Shown: positions 14,564 through 23,122, counted from the first letter of the stretch. The stretch: DNA of 26,308 bases from Deltaproteobacteria bacterium (GCA_021788685.1 JAJYKH010000003.1:1-26308); one strand, 5' to 3'. Numbers and translations: made by a program. The notes: a model not told the origin generated them from the letters alone.

Positions 14564-14647
14564 GTGCAAACGTCTCTTCATTGCCGATCCCTTCCATAAG
14601 AGGAATCCAACAACATAGACTGACCAACCAATCCGGTCGTCACGGGC

Positions 14648-15553
14648 CTAGGAGGGATGGTAGCCGGCGTACTCATAAGAGCCTTTGTAGCGGTAAAGCC
14701 GGCTTTCGATCTCGTTGACCTGAACGCCATTGAACACCACCCCGGCGATCTTGTCCTTGCCAACCGCCGCAGCTAGCTTCTTCACCTGCTCCCGGCCGGC
14801 GACCCCCCACCGCACCACGAGCACCACGCCATCCACATGGCGGGCGAGGACCGCCGTCTCGGCGGCCATGTCCATGGGGGGACTGTCGATAATGACGAAC
14901 CGATCGGGATAGCGGCCGATGAGCTCTTCGACCGCCGCCGCCATCTTCTCCGAATCGAGCAGCTCGGAAGGATTGGAGGGCGGAGGGCCGGCGGGGATCA
15001 CGGAAAGCTTGGGAATTTCTGTTTTCCTGATCAGGGAGCCAAGGCTGGTACCGTCCTGCAGGTGGTCGGCCAGGCCCCTCTCGTTGGAAAGGCCGAAGAG
15101 GCCTGCCAGGGAGGGCCGCCGGAAATCGCAATCCACCACCAGGGCGTGCTGCTCCACCCCTTGGGCCAAGGTGGCCGCCAGGTTGGCCGCGACAAAGCCT
15201 TTCCCCTCGTTCGGCGCAACGCTCGTGATCAGGATGCTCCGGGGTGCCTTCCCCGCCGCGGGATGGAGCAGCTTGGTGCGGAGGCGGCGAAAACTTTCGG
15301 CCGCCGGCGAAAACGAATCATTGACCGCCACCAGCTTGTCGTCGAGGGCGGCAACCCGGCCGGCGAAAAGACCATCCCGGGACCGCTTCGTCCCGGTGCC
15401 AGGCGCGCCGCCGGCAGCAGCGGTTTGGCGGAGCGGGGCGGCATCGCTCCGGCCCCTGCCCCCGCCGATTCCCTCGGGAGGGGGCCCCGGGCTGCCCGTC
15501 TTCCGGTCACTGGCCGGAGCCGTCTTGGTGATGGCTTCGAATAGCTTCCCCAC
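14648..15553 (-). CDS. EPS/PEP-CTERM-locus tyrosine autokinase (CpsD/CapB-like)
   Basis: This cytoplasmic bacterial tyrosine kinase of 301 residues partners the chain-length protein encoded upstream and helps control EPS polymer length. A low-complexity, basic N-terminal 75 residues precede the P-loop kinase domain. Walker A is APNEGKGFVAANLA (113-126), with Gly119 where Ser or Thr usually binds Mg-ATP. Walker A' is VVDCDFRRPSL (140-149) and Walker B is VIIDSPPMD (220-228). A C-terminal tyrosine cluster (Tyr287, 289, 293, 295 and 298) is the probable autophosphorylation tail. The start is GTG at 15553 with AGGGGG 6 nt upstream. It is downstream of, and separate from, the Wzz-type gene, as in Gram-positive and exosortase-locus arrangements rather than fused as in Wzc. 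Confidence 0.93.
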   Translation of the reverse strand: MGKLFEAITKTAPASDRKTGSPGPPPEGIGGGRGRSDAAPLRQTAAAGGAPGTGTKRSRDGLFAGRVAALDDKLVAVNDSFSPAAESFRRLRTKLLHPAAGKAPRSILITSVAPNEGKGFVAANLAATLAQGVEQHALVVDCDFRRPSLAGLFGLSNERGLADHLQDGTSLGSLIRKTEIPKLSVIPAGPPPSNPSELLDSEKMAAAVEELIGRYPDRFVIIDSPPMDMAAETAVLARHVDGVVLVVRWGVAGREQVKKLAAAVGKDKIAGVVFNGVQVNEIESRLYRYKGSYEYAGYHPS

Positions 15554-15631
15554 AACCTACCCCCTTATGCCTTGATTTTATCCGGCAGATATGACCTGCA
15601 TCCGGTATGCAGTTCTTTTCTGCCGCCGCTC

Positions 15632-17176
15632 TCAGTGTAATCTGCTCACATTGCTCTGAACGATCTCCCGCAGACTGCCGATGACGATGATCTGTTTGTA
15701 CCACAGAGTGACGATGCCGCTGGTGATGATCAGGACGGCCACGGAAAAAGCCGCTGTCCAGTACAAGCTTTTCATCCTGAGCATCCGTTTTTCCTTTTCC
15801 GTGCGGATGAGGGGAACGGAGCAGGTCACGGGCACGCCCAGCCAGCTTTCGAGGTCGGCGGCATCCTTAAATGAGCTGTCGAAGCTTTCGAGCAGGAAGG
15901 AAATTCCACCACCGATGCCGAGCCCCGCCACGGCGGCGATCAGCATGAACAGGAGAAAATTGGGCCGGACCGGCTTGTCCGGCAGATTGGCCGGTTCGAG
16001 AATCCGGAACTGGCTGCCCTTTTGCTGCCTCTCGAGCGCTTCCGCCGACTCGGCCTGGAGGCCGCGGGAGACCAGGTCATCGTAATTCTTGCGAAACTCG
16101 CTGTAGTCCCTGGTGAGAGAAGCCCATTCCGCCTCGCGCACCGGGGCCTTCTCAATCCATCCCTCGTAGAGGTCCATCTGCTTCTTGATACCGGCCATTT
16201 CCTTCTGCAGGTTGCCGATGTTCATCTCGATGTCCCTGGCCCGCGGATCACCCAGCGCCTGTGCCGGCGCTCCCGGCGCCGAAACCGCGCCGGTCTTTTC
16301 CAGCTCCGCCACCAGGGCCTTCAGCCGGATGACGTCGGGGTGGCGGTCGGTATACCGCCCCTCAAGGACGGCAAGCTGCTGCTTGGCTTCCGCCAGGCCC
16401 AAAGGCACGTTGGCGGCTTCCGGCTTGCCGGACACTGATGCCACGCGGAACGCGGCCTGGTCCTGCAGGAGGAGCTTGGTCCGCTCGAGCTCCTGGATGT
16501 TGTTCTGGAGACTCTGGTATTGGGACTGGAGGGTAGCCAGTCTCGCCATGTTGGCCCCCCGCTGCTCCGCCATCTCGTTGTAATATTTCAGCTTGTAGTC
16601 CCGCATGACGGCCTCTTTCTCATCGAGGGTCTTCTTGGCCGCCTTCAGCTGGTTCTGAAGATAGGACACGTTGTCGGAGGTCCACTCCTCCCGCAGCCGG
16701 AGGTTTTCCTCGATGAACTTGTCGGCCAGGGCGCTGGTGACCCGCATGACCTCCTGCGGATCGCCGCCCTCGTAGGTGACCCGGAAAACGTCCCCTTCCG
16801 GATCGGGGACGATCTGGATGTCCGCTTGCATCTTGGCCACGATGTCTTCCGGCAGCTTTTTCTTCTTGAGCTCGGGATAGAGGTTGAAACGATTGATGAG
16901 ATCCTCGAGGCTCGGCCCGCTGGTGATCTGCTGGCTCAGGTTGGTGATGATCTGCACGAATTCCGTTTTGGAATCCGGGGACCTCTCCTTGGGATCGGGG
17001 TTGATCTTCTGCCGCTCGTACATGATCAGGGCGGTGGATTCGTAGGCCTTGGGAAAGGCCACATACGCCGCAACCCCGGCCATGATCGCCACGAGCAGGG
17101 AGCTGAAGATGATTTTCTTCCGACGGAGAAAGGCGTCCACGGCCTGGCGGATCTGTTGGCGCTGCTTTTCTTCCAT
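15632..17176 (-). CDS. Wzz-type polysaccharide chain-length determinant, XrtA-associated
   Basis: This inner-membrane co-polymerase of 514 residues sets EPS length and connects the synthase to export. It has a first membrane helix at 22-41, a Wzz domain beginning FPKAYESTALIMYERQ, a long periplasmic coiled-coil stretch (about 165-330, including LQSQYQSLQNNIQELERT), and the GNVR-like block ending RILEPANLPDKPVRPNF, which leads into a second helix. Unusually for simple Wzz proteins there is a third hydrophobic helix near the C-terminus (LYWTAAFSVAVLIITSGIV) after a cytosolic segment that would contact the kinase. The cytosolic part has no Walker motif; the kinase is the next gene. The ATG at 17176 has only a weak ribosome site. 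Confidence 0.94.
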   Translation of the reverse strand: MEEKQRQQIRQAVDAFLRRKKIIFSSLLVAIMAGVAAYVAFPKAYESTALIMYERQKINPDPKERSPDSKTEFVQIITNLSQQITSGPSLEDLINRFNLYPELKKKKLPEDIVAKMQADIQIVPDPEGDVFRVTYEGGDPQEVMRVTSALADKFIEENLRLREEWTSDNVSYLQNQLKAAKKTLDEKEAVMRDYKLKYYNEMAEQRGANMARLATLQSQYQSLQNNIQELERTKLLLQDQAAFRVASVSGKPEAANVPLGLAEAKQQLAVLEGRYTDRHPDVIRLKALVAELEKTGAVSAPGAPAQALGDPRARDIEMNIGNLQKEMAGIKKQMDLYEGWIEKAPVREAEWASLTRDYSEFRKNYDDLVSRGLQAESAEALERQQKGSQFRILEPANLPDKPVRPNFLLFMLIAAVAGLGIGGGISFLLESFDSSFKDAADLESWLGVPVTCSVPLIRTEKEKRMLRMKSLYWTAAFSVAVLIITSGIVTLWYKQIIVIGSLREIVQSNVSRLH

Positions 17177-17235
17177 GGCAGATTACTCGGGAATGGGTTG
17201 GGAAAGGCTCTGAGGAACATTGACAGCCTGGGCGC

Positions 17236-18522
17236 TTACAGCCAGCGCTTCAGCTCTTTGCCTGCGTTCAACTGCACATAAATACGATGATCGTCATAAC
17301 TGTTCCCGGGGAGCTCGGAGTCGAGCTGCCGATAGGAATATCCGGCTGCGATGGCATACCAGCGCCAGAAGGCATAGGTCAGGCTCAGGCCGCCCACGAG
17401 GCTCTTCTCACCATGATGGGGGGAGGCCTCGATGAAGGTGTCTTCCCGGTAGAGAAGGTATGGCTGGGAGCTGAGGCCCGCTGTGAGCTGATAGTCCACA
17501 TCCCCCCGCACCGACCAGAACCTGGACAGGCCGCCCTGGGTAATGGCGTCGAACTGGAGCTCCTCCATGCCGCCCTTGCCCGCCACCTTGAAGCTGCCGT
17601 GGTTGATCTTGCGGGTATACTCGGCGGCATAGTCGAAGGCCGTTTCGCCGCGCCCACTCTCGAGGTCAGCATAAGAGACCCCCACCGAGGCCGCCATGGC
17701 GGTTTCCGGTCCCAGCCCCCGCTGCCACCCGATATCGCCCCGGTGGAGATCATACCCGCTGCGGTCCCGTTCGTAGTTGAGGGTGGTGTACTGGTATGAC
17801 CCGAACACAAGGTCATGAGGATTCACCAGGAAATTGAGGAGTGCCCCCAGGCGGTGCTCGTCCAGATCCGGCGAGACTCTGAAGTCGCCCTTGAGGTAAT
17901 CGTAGGAGAGCTCGGTTTCCCATTGGTGATTGAGCTGGCGGGTCACGCTCAGGTAAGGGTGGTGCTGCACGTGATCGTCAACACTGGGGGAGTCGTTCTC
18001 CAGAATCTGGTTGGTGTATCCTCCCTTCAAAAAGCTTTTTTCGGCATATTCGTAATTGGCGGCCACTGTGACGCCGTTTGTCCAGTAATCGGAGCGCGTC
18101 CGGTCGGCGGAAAGCGGAATGCCGGCCCCGGGCTGCTCCACATATTCCCTGACATAGTAAGTGTAGTCGTTGGACCGCATGAAGCTCTCCCTGACCTCCA
18201 TCGAGAAACGGCGGGAGAACTGCTTGCTTCCGTCGAGGGTGAGGAAATGGTCCACCTGCTTTCCACCATTCTCGTGGTGGTACCGCAGCGCCGGGGCGTA
18301 GCCGAACGACAGCTTATCCCGCGGCCCTTCCGAGGTAAGGACCAGCGATGGGGAAAGAGTGGTGAACCAGCCGTTCTCCTTAGCCGTTTCGGTCAGACCG
18401 ACATTGGAATCATATTCGTTGAGCAAGGAAACGCTGCCGGTGAGGATAGCCTGCCTGCCGCTGGCCGCTGCGGCGGGCAGCAGCAGAACCATTGCCACGG
18501 GAACAACACGGGAAAAAGACAT
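17236..18522 (-). CDS. Outer-membrane beta-barrel protein of the EPS locus
   Basis: The protein has 428 residues with a signal peptide (residues 1 to about 22, ending AAAASG). The rest is a series of alternating aromatic and polar beta-hairpins (LSFGYAPALRYHHENGG, YLSVTRQLNHQWETELSYDY, LVFGSYQYTTLNYERD, LSLTYAFWRWYAIAAGYSYR). This pattern is typical of an outer-membrane barrel and fits the TIGR03016/BBP2-like proteins of PEP-CTERM loci. It probably forms the outer-membrane channel or a barrel helper for EPS secretion, working with the short export protein that lacks its own membrane-spanning end. The ATG at 18522 has CCAGGACCAGGC just before it and follows the export gene by 14 bp, so the two are coupled. 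The last residue is Leu, preceded by Trp, rather than the common Phe. Confidence 0.85.
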   Translation of the reverse strand: MSFSRVVPVAMVLLLPAAAASGRQAILTGSVSLLNEYDSNVGLTETAKENGWFTTLSPSLVLTSEGPRDKLSFGYAPALRYHHENGGKQVDHFLTLDGSKQFSRRFSMEVRESFMRSNDYTYYVREYVEQPGAGIPLSADRTRSDYWTNGVTVAANYEYAEKSFLKGGYTNQILENDSPSVDDHVQHHPYLSVTRQLNHQWETELSYDYLKGDFRVSPDLDEHRLGALLNFLVNPHDLVFGSYQYTTLNYERDRSGYDLHRGDIGWQRGLGPETAMAASVGVSYADLESGRGETAFDYAAEYTRKINHGSFKVAGKGGMEELQFDAITQGGLSRFWSVRGDVDYQLTAGLSSQPYLLYREDTFIEASPHHGEKSLVGGLSLTYAFWRWYAIAAGYSYRQLDSELPGNSYDDHRIYVQLNAGKELKRWL

Positions 18523-18536
18523 GCCTGGTCCTGGAA

Positions 18537-19157
18537 TTAGGGAACGATGATCGTGTCGCCGGGGGAAATGAGGATGTCCTGCTGCTTCTTCCCTTCGACA
18601 AAGGAATCATAATCGAAGGAGAGCCTTTGCTCCTGGCCGGCAACCCGCCTGATCACCGCGATCTTGTCTTTTTTCGCCCATTCCAGGAAGCCGCCGCCCC
18701 GGGCAATGGCCTGGAGGACGGTGATGGGGTGATCGATGAGGAACTCCCCGGGCTGCTGCACCTGTCCCTCCAGGTAGTAGCGCTTGCTCCGGTTTTCGAC
18801 CAGGGTCACCGAAACCGCCGGCGCGGTGATCACCTTGCCGAACTCCTCGCTTAGAAAAGAGGTCAGCTCCTTGATGGTTTTGCCGTCCGCCTTCACCTCC
18901 CCCACCAGGGGCATGGAAATGCGGCCATCGTTCCGGACCGTCAGGGTCTTGGTGAGCTCCGGCTCCCGCCAGACCTGGATCGACAGGATATCGCCCACGC
19001 CGATGATGTATTCATCGTCGGGAGCCGGTTTCTTTGACGCGGCATCCGGGGGGGCGGCGGCAGCCATTCCCGGCAGACCGAGAAGAAGGGTTACGATCGC
19101 CAGCAACCGAAAAAAATGGCCCGGGTTCCGGGCCGGCCGTGCACAGCACAAATCCAT
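18537..19157 (-). CDS. Wza-like polysaccharide export protein, PEP-CTERM-associated
   Basis: This periplasmic export protein of 206 residues has a Poly_export domain (EYIIGVGDILSIQVWREPEL to about residue 122) and one SLBB domain (YYLEGQVQQPGEFLI to the end). The export genes of most loci encode a lipoprotein, but the leader here (FFRLLAIVTLLLGLPGMAAAAPP) has no lipobox cysteine and looks like a type I signal cut near residue 35. It is also far shorter than Wza and lacks the C-terminal outer-membrane helix, so it presumably docks onto the barrel encoded next. The ATG at 19157 was chosen for its good ribosome site (GGAGG, 7 nt upstream) and because a signal peptide follows; the frame is open further upstream through a repeat. 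It is the first gene of the export operon. Confidence 0.92.
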   Translation of the reverse strand: MDLCCARPARNPGHFFRLLAIVTLLLGLPGMAAAAPPDAASKKPAPDDEYIIGVGDILSIQVWREPELTKTLTVRNDGRISMPLVGEVKADGKTIKELTSFLSEEFGKVITAPAVSVTLVENRSKRYYLEGQVQQPGEFLIDHPITVLQAIARGGGFLEWAKKDKIAVIRRVAGQEQRLSFDYDSFVEGKKQQDILISPGDTIIVP

Positions 19158-19232
19158 CTCGTTGCCTCCGACCTGAAGTGAATGTAATCCCTGCTCTTGT
19201 GCAATCCCGCAGATCTGGTCCTGCTTAAGTAA

Positions 19233-19381
19233 CCGACACTGGGGGCATCGGAGCGTCGAGGCGGCTCCTGCCTCATTTTTATAAGCGATCACAGGGCCGG
19301 GGATGCGCAAAAACGGCCTGTGAGGCTGTACTCGGGTACGCGAGCAGGCCGCTGAAAAGCAGATTCGGTGCCCGTGATCGC
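19233..19381 (+). repeat. Dispersed repeat family 1, copy B
   Basis: This is the most complete plus-oriented copy. Outer block GGCATCGGAGCG...GGCTCCTGCC is shared with copy A. Next come GCGATCACAGGGCCGGGGATGC, a shortened centre, GGCCTGTGAGGCTGT, TCGGGTACGCGAGCAGGCCG and the end AGCAGATTCGGTGCCCGTGA followed by TCGC. Relative to copies A and C it lacks the GTCGGCAGCAGTGCCG segment. (The GCGATCACAGG block begins at 19286.). Confidence 0.85.
19359..19373 (-). promoter_or_regulatory. Sigma-54-like -24/-12 site within repeat copy B
   Basis: The minus strand reads GGGCACCGAATCTGC followed by TTTT. This equals TGGCAC-N5-TTGC except for G and C at the two T positions, with GG and GC correctly spaced. 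It would start transcription near 19347, about 190 nt before the export protein ATG at 19157. Because the same sequence recurs in copies A and C, where no gene is suitably placed, it may be coincidental. Confidence 0.3.
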
Positions 19382-19510
19382 ATACCTGCTTGGGGACATT
19401 CACCAAAAGGATAGCAAGCCGCCGAAAAAAAAATCAAACGATATTTTTTCTCATTTCAAGGGACCGGATGGTCCCAGGCCAATCGGAGGGGCAGAAAAGG
19501 CTGCCGTACC

Positions 19511-19683
19511 AAATCACAGGGCAAGAGCCCCGAGGCTGTACCGTCTCTTGCTTGTAAGCGGTCGCAGGGCCCTCTTGCCCGAAGGGCTTATGCAGCCTGC
19601 TGCCCGCGAAAGCGGCCTGTGAGCTGGATTGGTGCTCCGAGAAACAGGCCTTTGACAAGGGAGATGCGGTGGCCTGTGACCGC
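19511..19683 (+). repeat. Dispersed repeat family 1, copy D (diverged)
   Basis: The order of blocks matches copies A-C but with many changes: AATCACAGGG, a CGAGGCTGTACCGTCTC segment, AAGCGGTCGCAGGG, ATGCAGCC, GCGGCCTGTGAG, CAGGCC, TTGACAAGGGAGATGCGGTG and the end GGCCTGTGACCGCG. The -24/-12-like core is not kept in this copy. It lies 130 bp from copy B in the same orientation, as if tandemly repeated. Confidence 0.65.
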
Positions 19684-19846
19684 GTACGCGCGGCCGAACG
19701 GGGGGGTCGGCACCTGGTGCCCATCGGGAGCGGCACGTGACGATTCTCTTTAAAATCACCACCCTGGCTTTACTTGCGATTTCTTTTTCTGCTACCATCA
19801 GAGCGGACCCCGGGCCTCACCCGCCTCTAACCAACACTTCCTGGTA

Positions 19847-22120
19847 ATGATTATGCCGAGACGTTGGACTGCTTCCGCCTGCCTCCTCCTGACGGTTCTT
19901 GCGATCGGCTGTTCGAGCCCGGAAGAGAAAAAGGCGACCTGCTACCGGAATGGCCTGGCCTACCTCGAAAAGGGGCAAAACGAAGCGGCAATCCTCGAAT
20001 TCCGCAATGCCGCCCAGCTCGACCCTCTTGACGCCGAGGTCCGCTACCGCCTCGGTTTGGCCCTGCTCGCCAAGGGGAAGTACCAGGAAGCCTACCAGGA
20101 GCTCGACCGCACCCTCTCCCTCGTTCCCAACCACCGGGAGGCCCTGCTCAAGACCGCGGAGATGCTGGCCCAGGCCGGACAGCTCGACGAAAGCCGCAAC
20201 CGGCTGGAGAAGCTGCTGGCGCTGGACCCCAACCATGCCGAAGCCCTGCTCCTTGACGCAGGCATCCAGCTGCGCCAGGGGCGGGCCGAGCTGGCCGGGC
20301 CCATGATCGAGCGACTCATGAAATTGCGGCCGGGCTGGGACCGGGCTTATCTTCTGGAGGCGCGCCTCCAAGAGGCCGCCGGCAATGAAGCGCTGGCCGA
20401 GGGCTCCTTCCGGAAGGCCCTGGAGCTCAACCCGCGTGAGCCGGGCAACCACCGGGCCCTCGCCATCCATTACCTGAAGCGTAACGACCGGGAGAAGGCG
20501 GAGGCCGCCCTCAAAGCCATGATCGAATCCTTCCCCGCCGACCCCTGGCCAGTGGGCCGGCTGGCCTCCCTCTATCTGTTCGCCGGCAGGGATGGAGAGG
20601 CGGAACGGGTGCTGGTCGAGGCGGTGGCCCACCACCCCGAGCAGGAAGGGTTCGCCCTCGAGCTGGCCAATTTCTACCGGCAGCGGGGGCTGGCGGCCAA
20701 GGCGGAGTCGGTCTACCGCCAAGCGATCGCCCGGTCGAAGCGGCCGGCGGACCTCCAGGCCCTGCTCGCTGATTTCCACTTCGAGCAGCAGCAGTTTGCG
20801 CTGGCCAACAAGGAGGTGGACGAAATCCTGGCCGCGGCCCCCCACCACCGCCTGGCCAGCCTGGTGCGGGCCAAGCTTCTGCTTCAGGAGAGGCGGCCGG
20901 CGGACGCCCTCGAGATCCTCAACCAGCTGATCAAGGATTATCCCCGCTGGGGCGAGGCCTACTACTTCAAGGCCGTCGCCCACGACGCCCGGGGCGAGCA
21001 GGAGCTTTCCCAGCAGGCGGCCGCAGACGCGGTGAAGAACGCCCCCGGAGACAGCCGCTTCCGGACGCTCCTTGCCAGGGATTATCTTCTCAAGAGGGAT
21101 TTCGATGCCGCCCGGAAGGAGGCGGAGACGGCGCTCCGGCTGGACCCCGTCAACGCCCGCGCCGCCCTCCTGCTCGGGGAGAGCCTGCTCCGCGCCGGCA
21201 ATTACGACAGGGCCTTGCAGGTTTTCGACACGATCCTGGAAAAGTCCCCGGCCGACCAGCAGGTGCGGCAGCTCAAGGGGATCACCCTGCTCGCGGCCGG
21301 CAAAACGGCAGAGTCCCGGGCAGTCTTCGAGGAAATCCTGGCCGCCGACCCCCGGTTCACGCCGGCCCTGGCCGCCATCGTCGCCGGGTACCTCCGGGGC
21401 AAGGATCCGCAGGCGGCAGAAGAGCGGGTGAAGAAGCAGATCGCCCTGGCGCCCGGCCACGCAGGCCACCGGCTGCTGCTGGCCGATCTCCTGTACCGGC
21501 GAAAGGCCCTTCCCGAGGCGCTGGCCCAATTCGCCGAAGCGCAGCGGCTGGCGCCCGAGCTGCCCGAGCCTTACATCATGACTGCCCGCATCTTGGCCCA
21601 GCAGGGGGAAACGGAAAAGGCCATCGCCCAGTACCGCTCCCTTCTCGCCGCCAAACCGGACCATACCGAGGCCTATACCGGTCTGGGCATGCTTCTCGCG
21701 CAGACCGGCGATACCGCCGGGGCGATTGCCGCCTACCGGAAGGTGCTGGCGGCCGACCCTCGCTCGGCGCCCGCCGCCAACAACCTGGCCTGGCTGCTGG
21801 CCCAAGGGAAGGGGGCGGAGCTGAGCGAGGCCCTCCGGCTGGCCCTCCTGGCCAAGGAGGAGGTGCCCGCCGACCCGCACGTGAGCGATACGCTGGGCTG
21901 GATCCATTACCGGCGGGGCGCTTACGATCTGGCGGTGGGCCAGTTTTCGGAGGCGGTCGCCGCCGCCCCCCTGTTTCCGACCTTCCGCTACCATCTGGCC
22001 CTGGCCCTGGCGGCCAAGGGCGACAAGGAGAAGGCCCGGGAGGAGCTCAAGCGCTCGCTTGCCGAATCCGACCCCTTCCCGGAAAAGGAAGAAGCCCGGA
22101 AGCTGCTGAAGACGCTCTAG
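19847..22120 (+). CDS. prsT: PEP-CTERM system TPR-repeat lipoprotein PrsT
   Basis: The protein has 757 residues. A lipoprotein signal (ACLLLTVLAIGC, lipidated Cys22) precedes back-to-back 34-residue TPR units along the whole chain, with the usual spacing of Gly/Ala, Tyr, Ala and Pro (for example YRNGLAYLEKGQNEAAILEF, AYTGLGMLLAQTGDTAGAIA). PrsT-family proteins are found only with XrtA systems, and the TPR array probably scaffolds secretion or assembly of EPS and PEP-CTERM proteins in the periplasm. It is somewhat shorter than the approximately 900 residues common in the family, which suggests fewer repeats. Two starts, ATG 19847 and ATG 19853, are possible and neither has a clear ribosome site. 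It is transcribed away from the export operon and is followed by the phosphatase gene 77 bp later. Confidence 0.95.
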   Translation: MIMPRRWTASACLLLTVLAIGCSSPEEKKATCYRNGLAYLEKGQNEAAILEFRNAAQLDPLDAEVRYRLGLALLAKGKYQEAYQELDRTLSLVPNHREALLKTAEMLAQAGQLDESRNRLEKLLALDPNHAEALLLDAGIQLRQGRAELAGPMIERLMKLRPGWDRAYLLEARLQEAAGNEALAEGSFRKALELNPREPGNHRALAIHYLKRNDREKAEAALKAMIESFPADPWPVGRLASLYLFAGRDGEAERVLVEAVAHHPEQEGFALELANFYRQRGLAAKAESVYRQAIARSKRPADLQALLADFHFEQQQFALANKEVDEILAAAPHHRLASLVRAKLLLQERRPADALEILNQLIKDYPRWGEAYYFKAVAHDARGEQELSQQAAADAVKNAPGDSRFRTLLARDYLLKRDFDAARKEAETALRLDPVNARAALLLGESLLRAGNYDRALQVFDTILEKSPADQQVRQLKGITLLAAGKTAESRAVFEEILAADPRFTPALAAIVAGYLRGKDPQAAEERVKKQIALAPGHAGHRLLLADLLYRRKALPEALAQFAEAQRLAPELPEPYIMTARILAQQGETEKAIAQYRSLLAAKPDHTEAYTGLGMLLAQTGDTAGAIAAYRKVLAADPRSAPAANNLAWLLAQGKGAELSEALRLALLAKEEVPADPHVSDTLGWIHYRRGAYDLAVGQFSEAVAAAPLFPTFRYHLALALAAKGDKEKAREELKRSLAESDPFPEKEEARKLLKTL

Positions 22121-22197
22121 CCTCCGCCTTGCCGGGAAATTCCCGAAGTCCTCAGGGGGAAACGACCGCGCTTGAGCCCCGGGAGGAATTCTCTTCC

Positions 22198-22872
22198 ATG
22201 CCAAGGACTTTCGTCATCGCCGATATCCACGGCTGCCACCAGGCGCTGGCTCGCCTCCTCGAAAAGATCTCCCCCGATCCCGATCGGGACACCCTCGTCT
22301 TCCTCGGCGACTACGTCGACCGGGGTCCGGCCTCCCGCGAGGTAGTCGAAACCCTTCTCGACCTGCGCCGCTCCCATGCCCGCCTGGTCACCCTGATGGG
22401 CAACCACGAGTCCATGCTCCTCGATTATCTCGCCGGCGGCGACCCGGGCCTTTTTCTGGCCGCGGGCGGCGCGGAGACCCTGGAGAGCTACGGCATCGTC
22501 ACCTACGGTGACCAGTGGACCCAGGAGGTCCTGCCCCCCGAGCACCGGCGCTTCCTGGAAGGCCTGCTCCCCTGGTGGGAGGACGAGAATTTCATTTACG
22601 TCCACGCCGGCCTGGAGCCGGGGGTCGAGCTGGCGTGCCAGTCCAAGGACTGGCTGCTCTGGGCCCGCCAGGGGTTCATCGACTCGGACTTCGATTTCGG
22701 CAAGCGGGTCATCTACGGCCACACCCCCTGGCCGGAGCCCCGGGTGGATGCCACCCGGATCGGCATCGACACCGGCGCGGTCTACGGCGGGCGGCTCACC
22801 TGCCTGGTGCTGCCGGAGATGGAATTTGTGAGCGTGGAGGGCGGAGTCCATGGGGCGGGCTGGAGAGATTAA
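22198..22872 (+). CDS. Calcineurin-like Ser/Thr phosphatase (PrpA/ApaH-like metallophosphoesterase)
   Basis: This cytoplasmic dinuclear-metal phosphatase of 224 residues has the PPP-family signatures DIHG (Asp9, His11), GDYVDRG (Asp38, Asp41), GNHE (Asn69, His70), a later YVHAGLEPG (His136) and YGHTPWPEP, which complete the metal site. The order and spacing match bacterial protein phosphatases of the PrpA type; a diadenosine tetraphosphatase role is also possible. It may counter a kinase, but no Ser/Thr kinase is encoded in the window and its link to the EPS genes rests only on position after prsT. The frame is open to 22129, but ATG 22198 has GGAGGA about 10 nt before it and starts directly at the first beta strand of the fold (PRTFVIADIHG), so it was chosen. 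Confidence 0.92.
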   Translation: MPRTFVIADIHGCHQALARLLEKISPDPDRDTLVFLGDYVDRGPASREVVETLLDLRRSHARLVTLMGNHESMLLDYLAGGDPGLFLAAGGAETLESYGIVTYGDQWTQEVLPPEHRRFLEGLLPWWEDENFIYVHAGLEPGVELACQSKDWLLWARQGFIDSDFDFGKRVIYGHTPWPEPRVDATRIGIDTGAVYGGRLTCLVLPEMEFVSVEGGVHGAGWRD

Positions 22873-23122
22873 TTAAACTTAAATTTTTCACCAACTTTTC
22901 GGCCTTGCATGGGGAAAAAGAGCAGGAGCTCGCCCGTGGCGATGGAATTCTGCAGCACATCGAGAAAACCAAATTCAAAAAAATCGCCTCATAAAAAGAT
23001 AAGAGAGAATGGTACGAGAAAACCGGGTCGTCCATCTCTCTCCGGCCGCCCACCAAAGCGCTGGATAAAAAGACCAGCGGTGACAGGAGGCGGCTGAAAG
23101 CGATTGCCAAATCTACCAGTAA

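Larger units (their letters stand above)
19158..19846. other. 689-bp divergent intergenic region with two family 1 repeats
   Basis: It separates the leftward export operon from rightward prsT. It holds family 1 copies B (19233-19381) and D (19511-19683) in the same orientation, a sigma-54-like site inside copy B (19359-19373), and a 13-bp palindrome GGCACCTGGTGCC (19709-19721) about 130 bp before prsT that could be an operator. I found no clear sigma-70 or -24/-12 promoter for prsT. Short open frames here lie within the repeats and are not conserved between copies. Confidence 0.6.

Noticed and set aside
19817..22204. 795-codon minus-strand open frame opposite prsT
   Set aside because: The plus-strand TPR and lipoprotein pattern is unmistakable; the opposite frame is a compositional shadow.
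22909..23097. 62-codon basic frame after the phosphatase
   Set aside because: No ribosome site, no recognisable domain, AT-rich flank; possibly a decayed gene end but unsupported.
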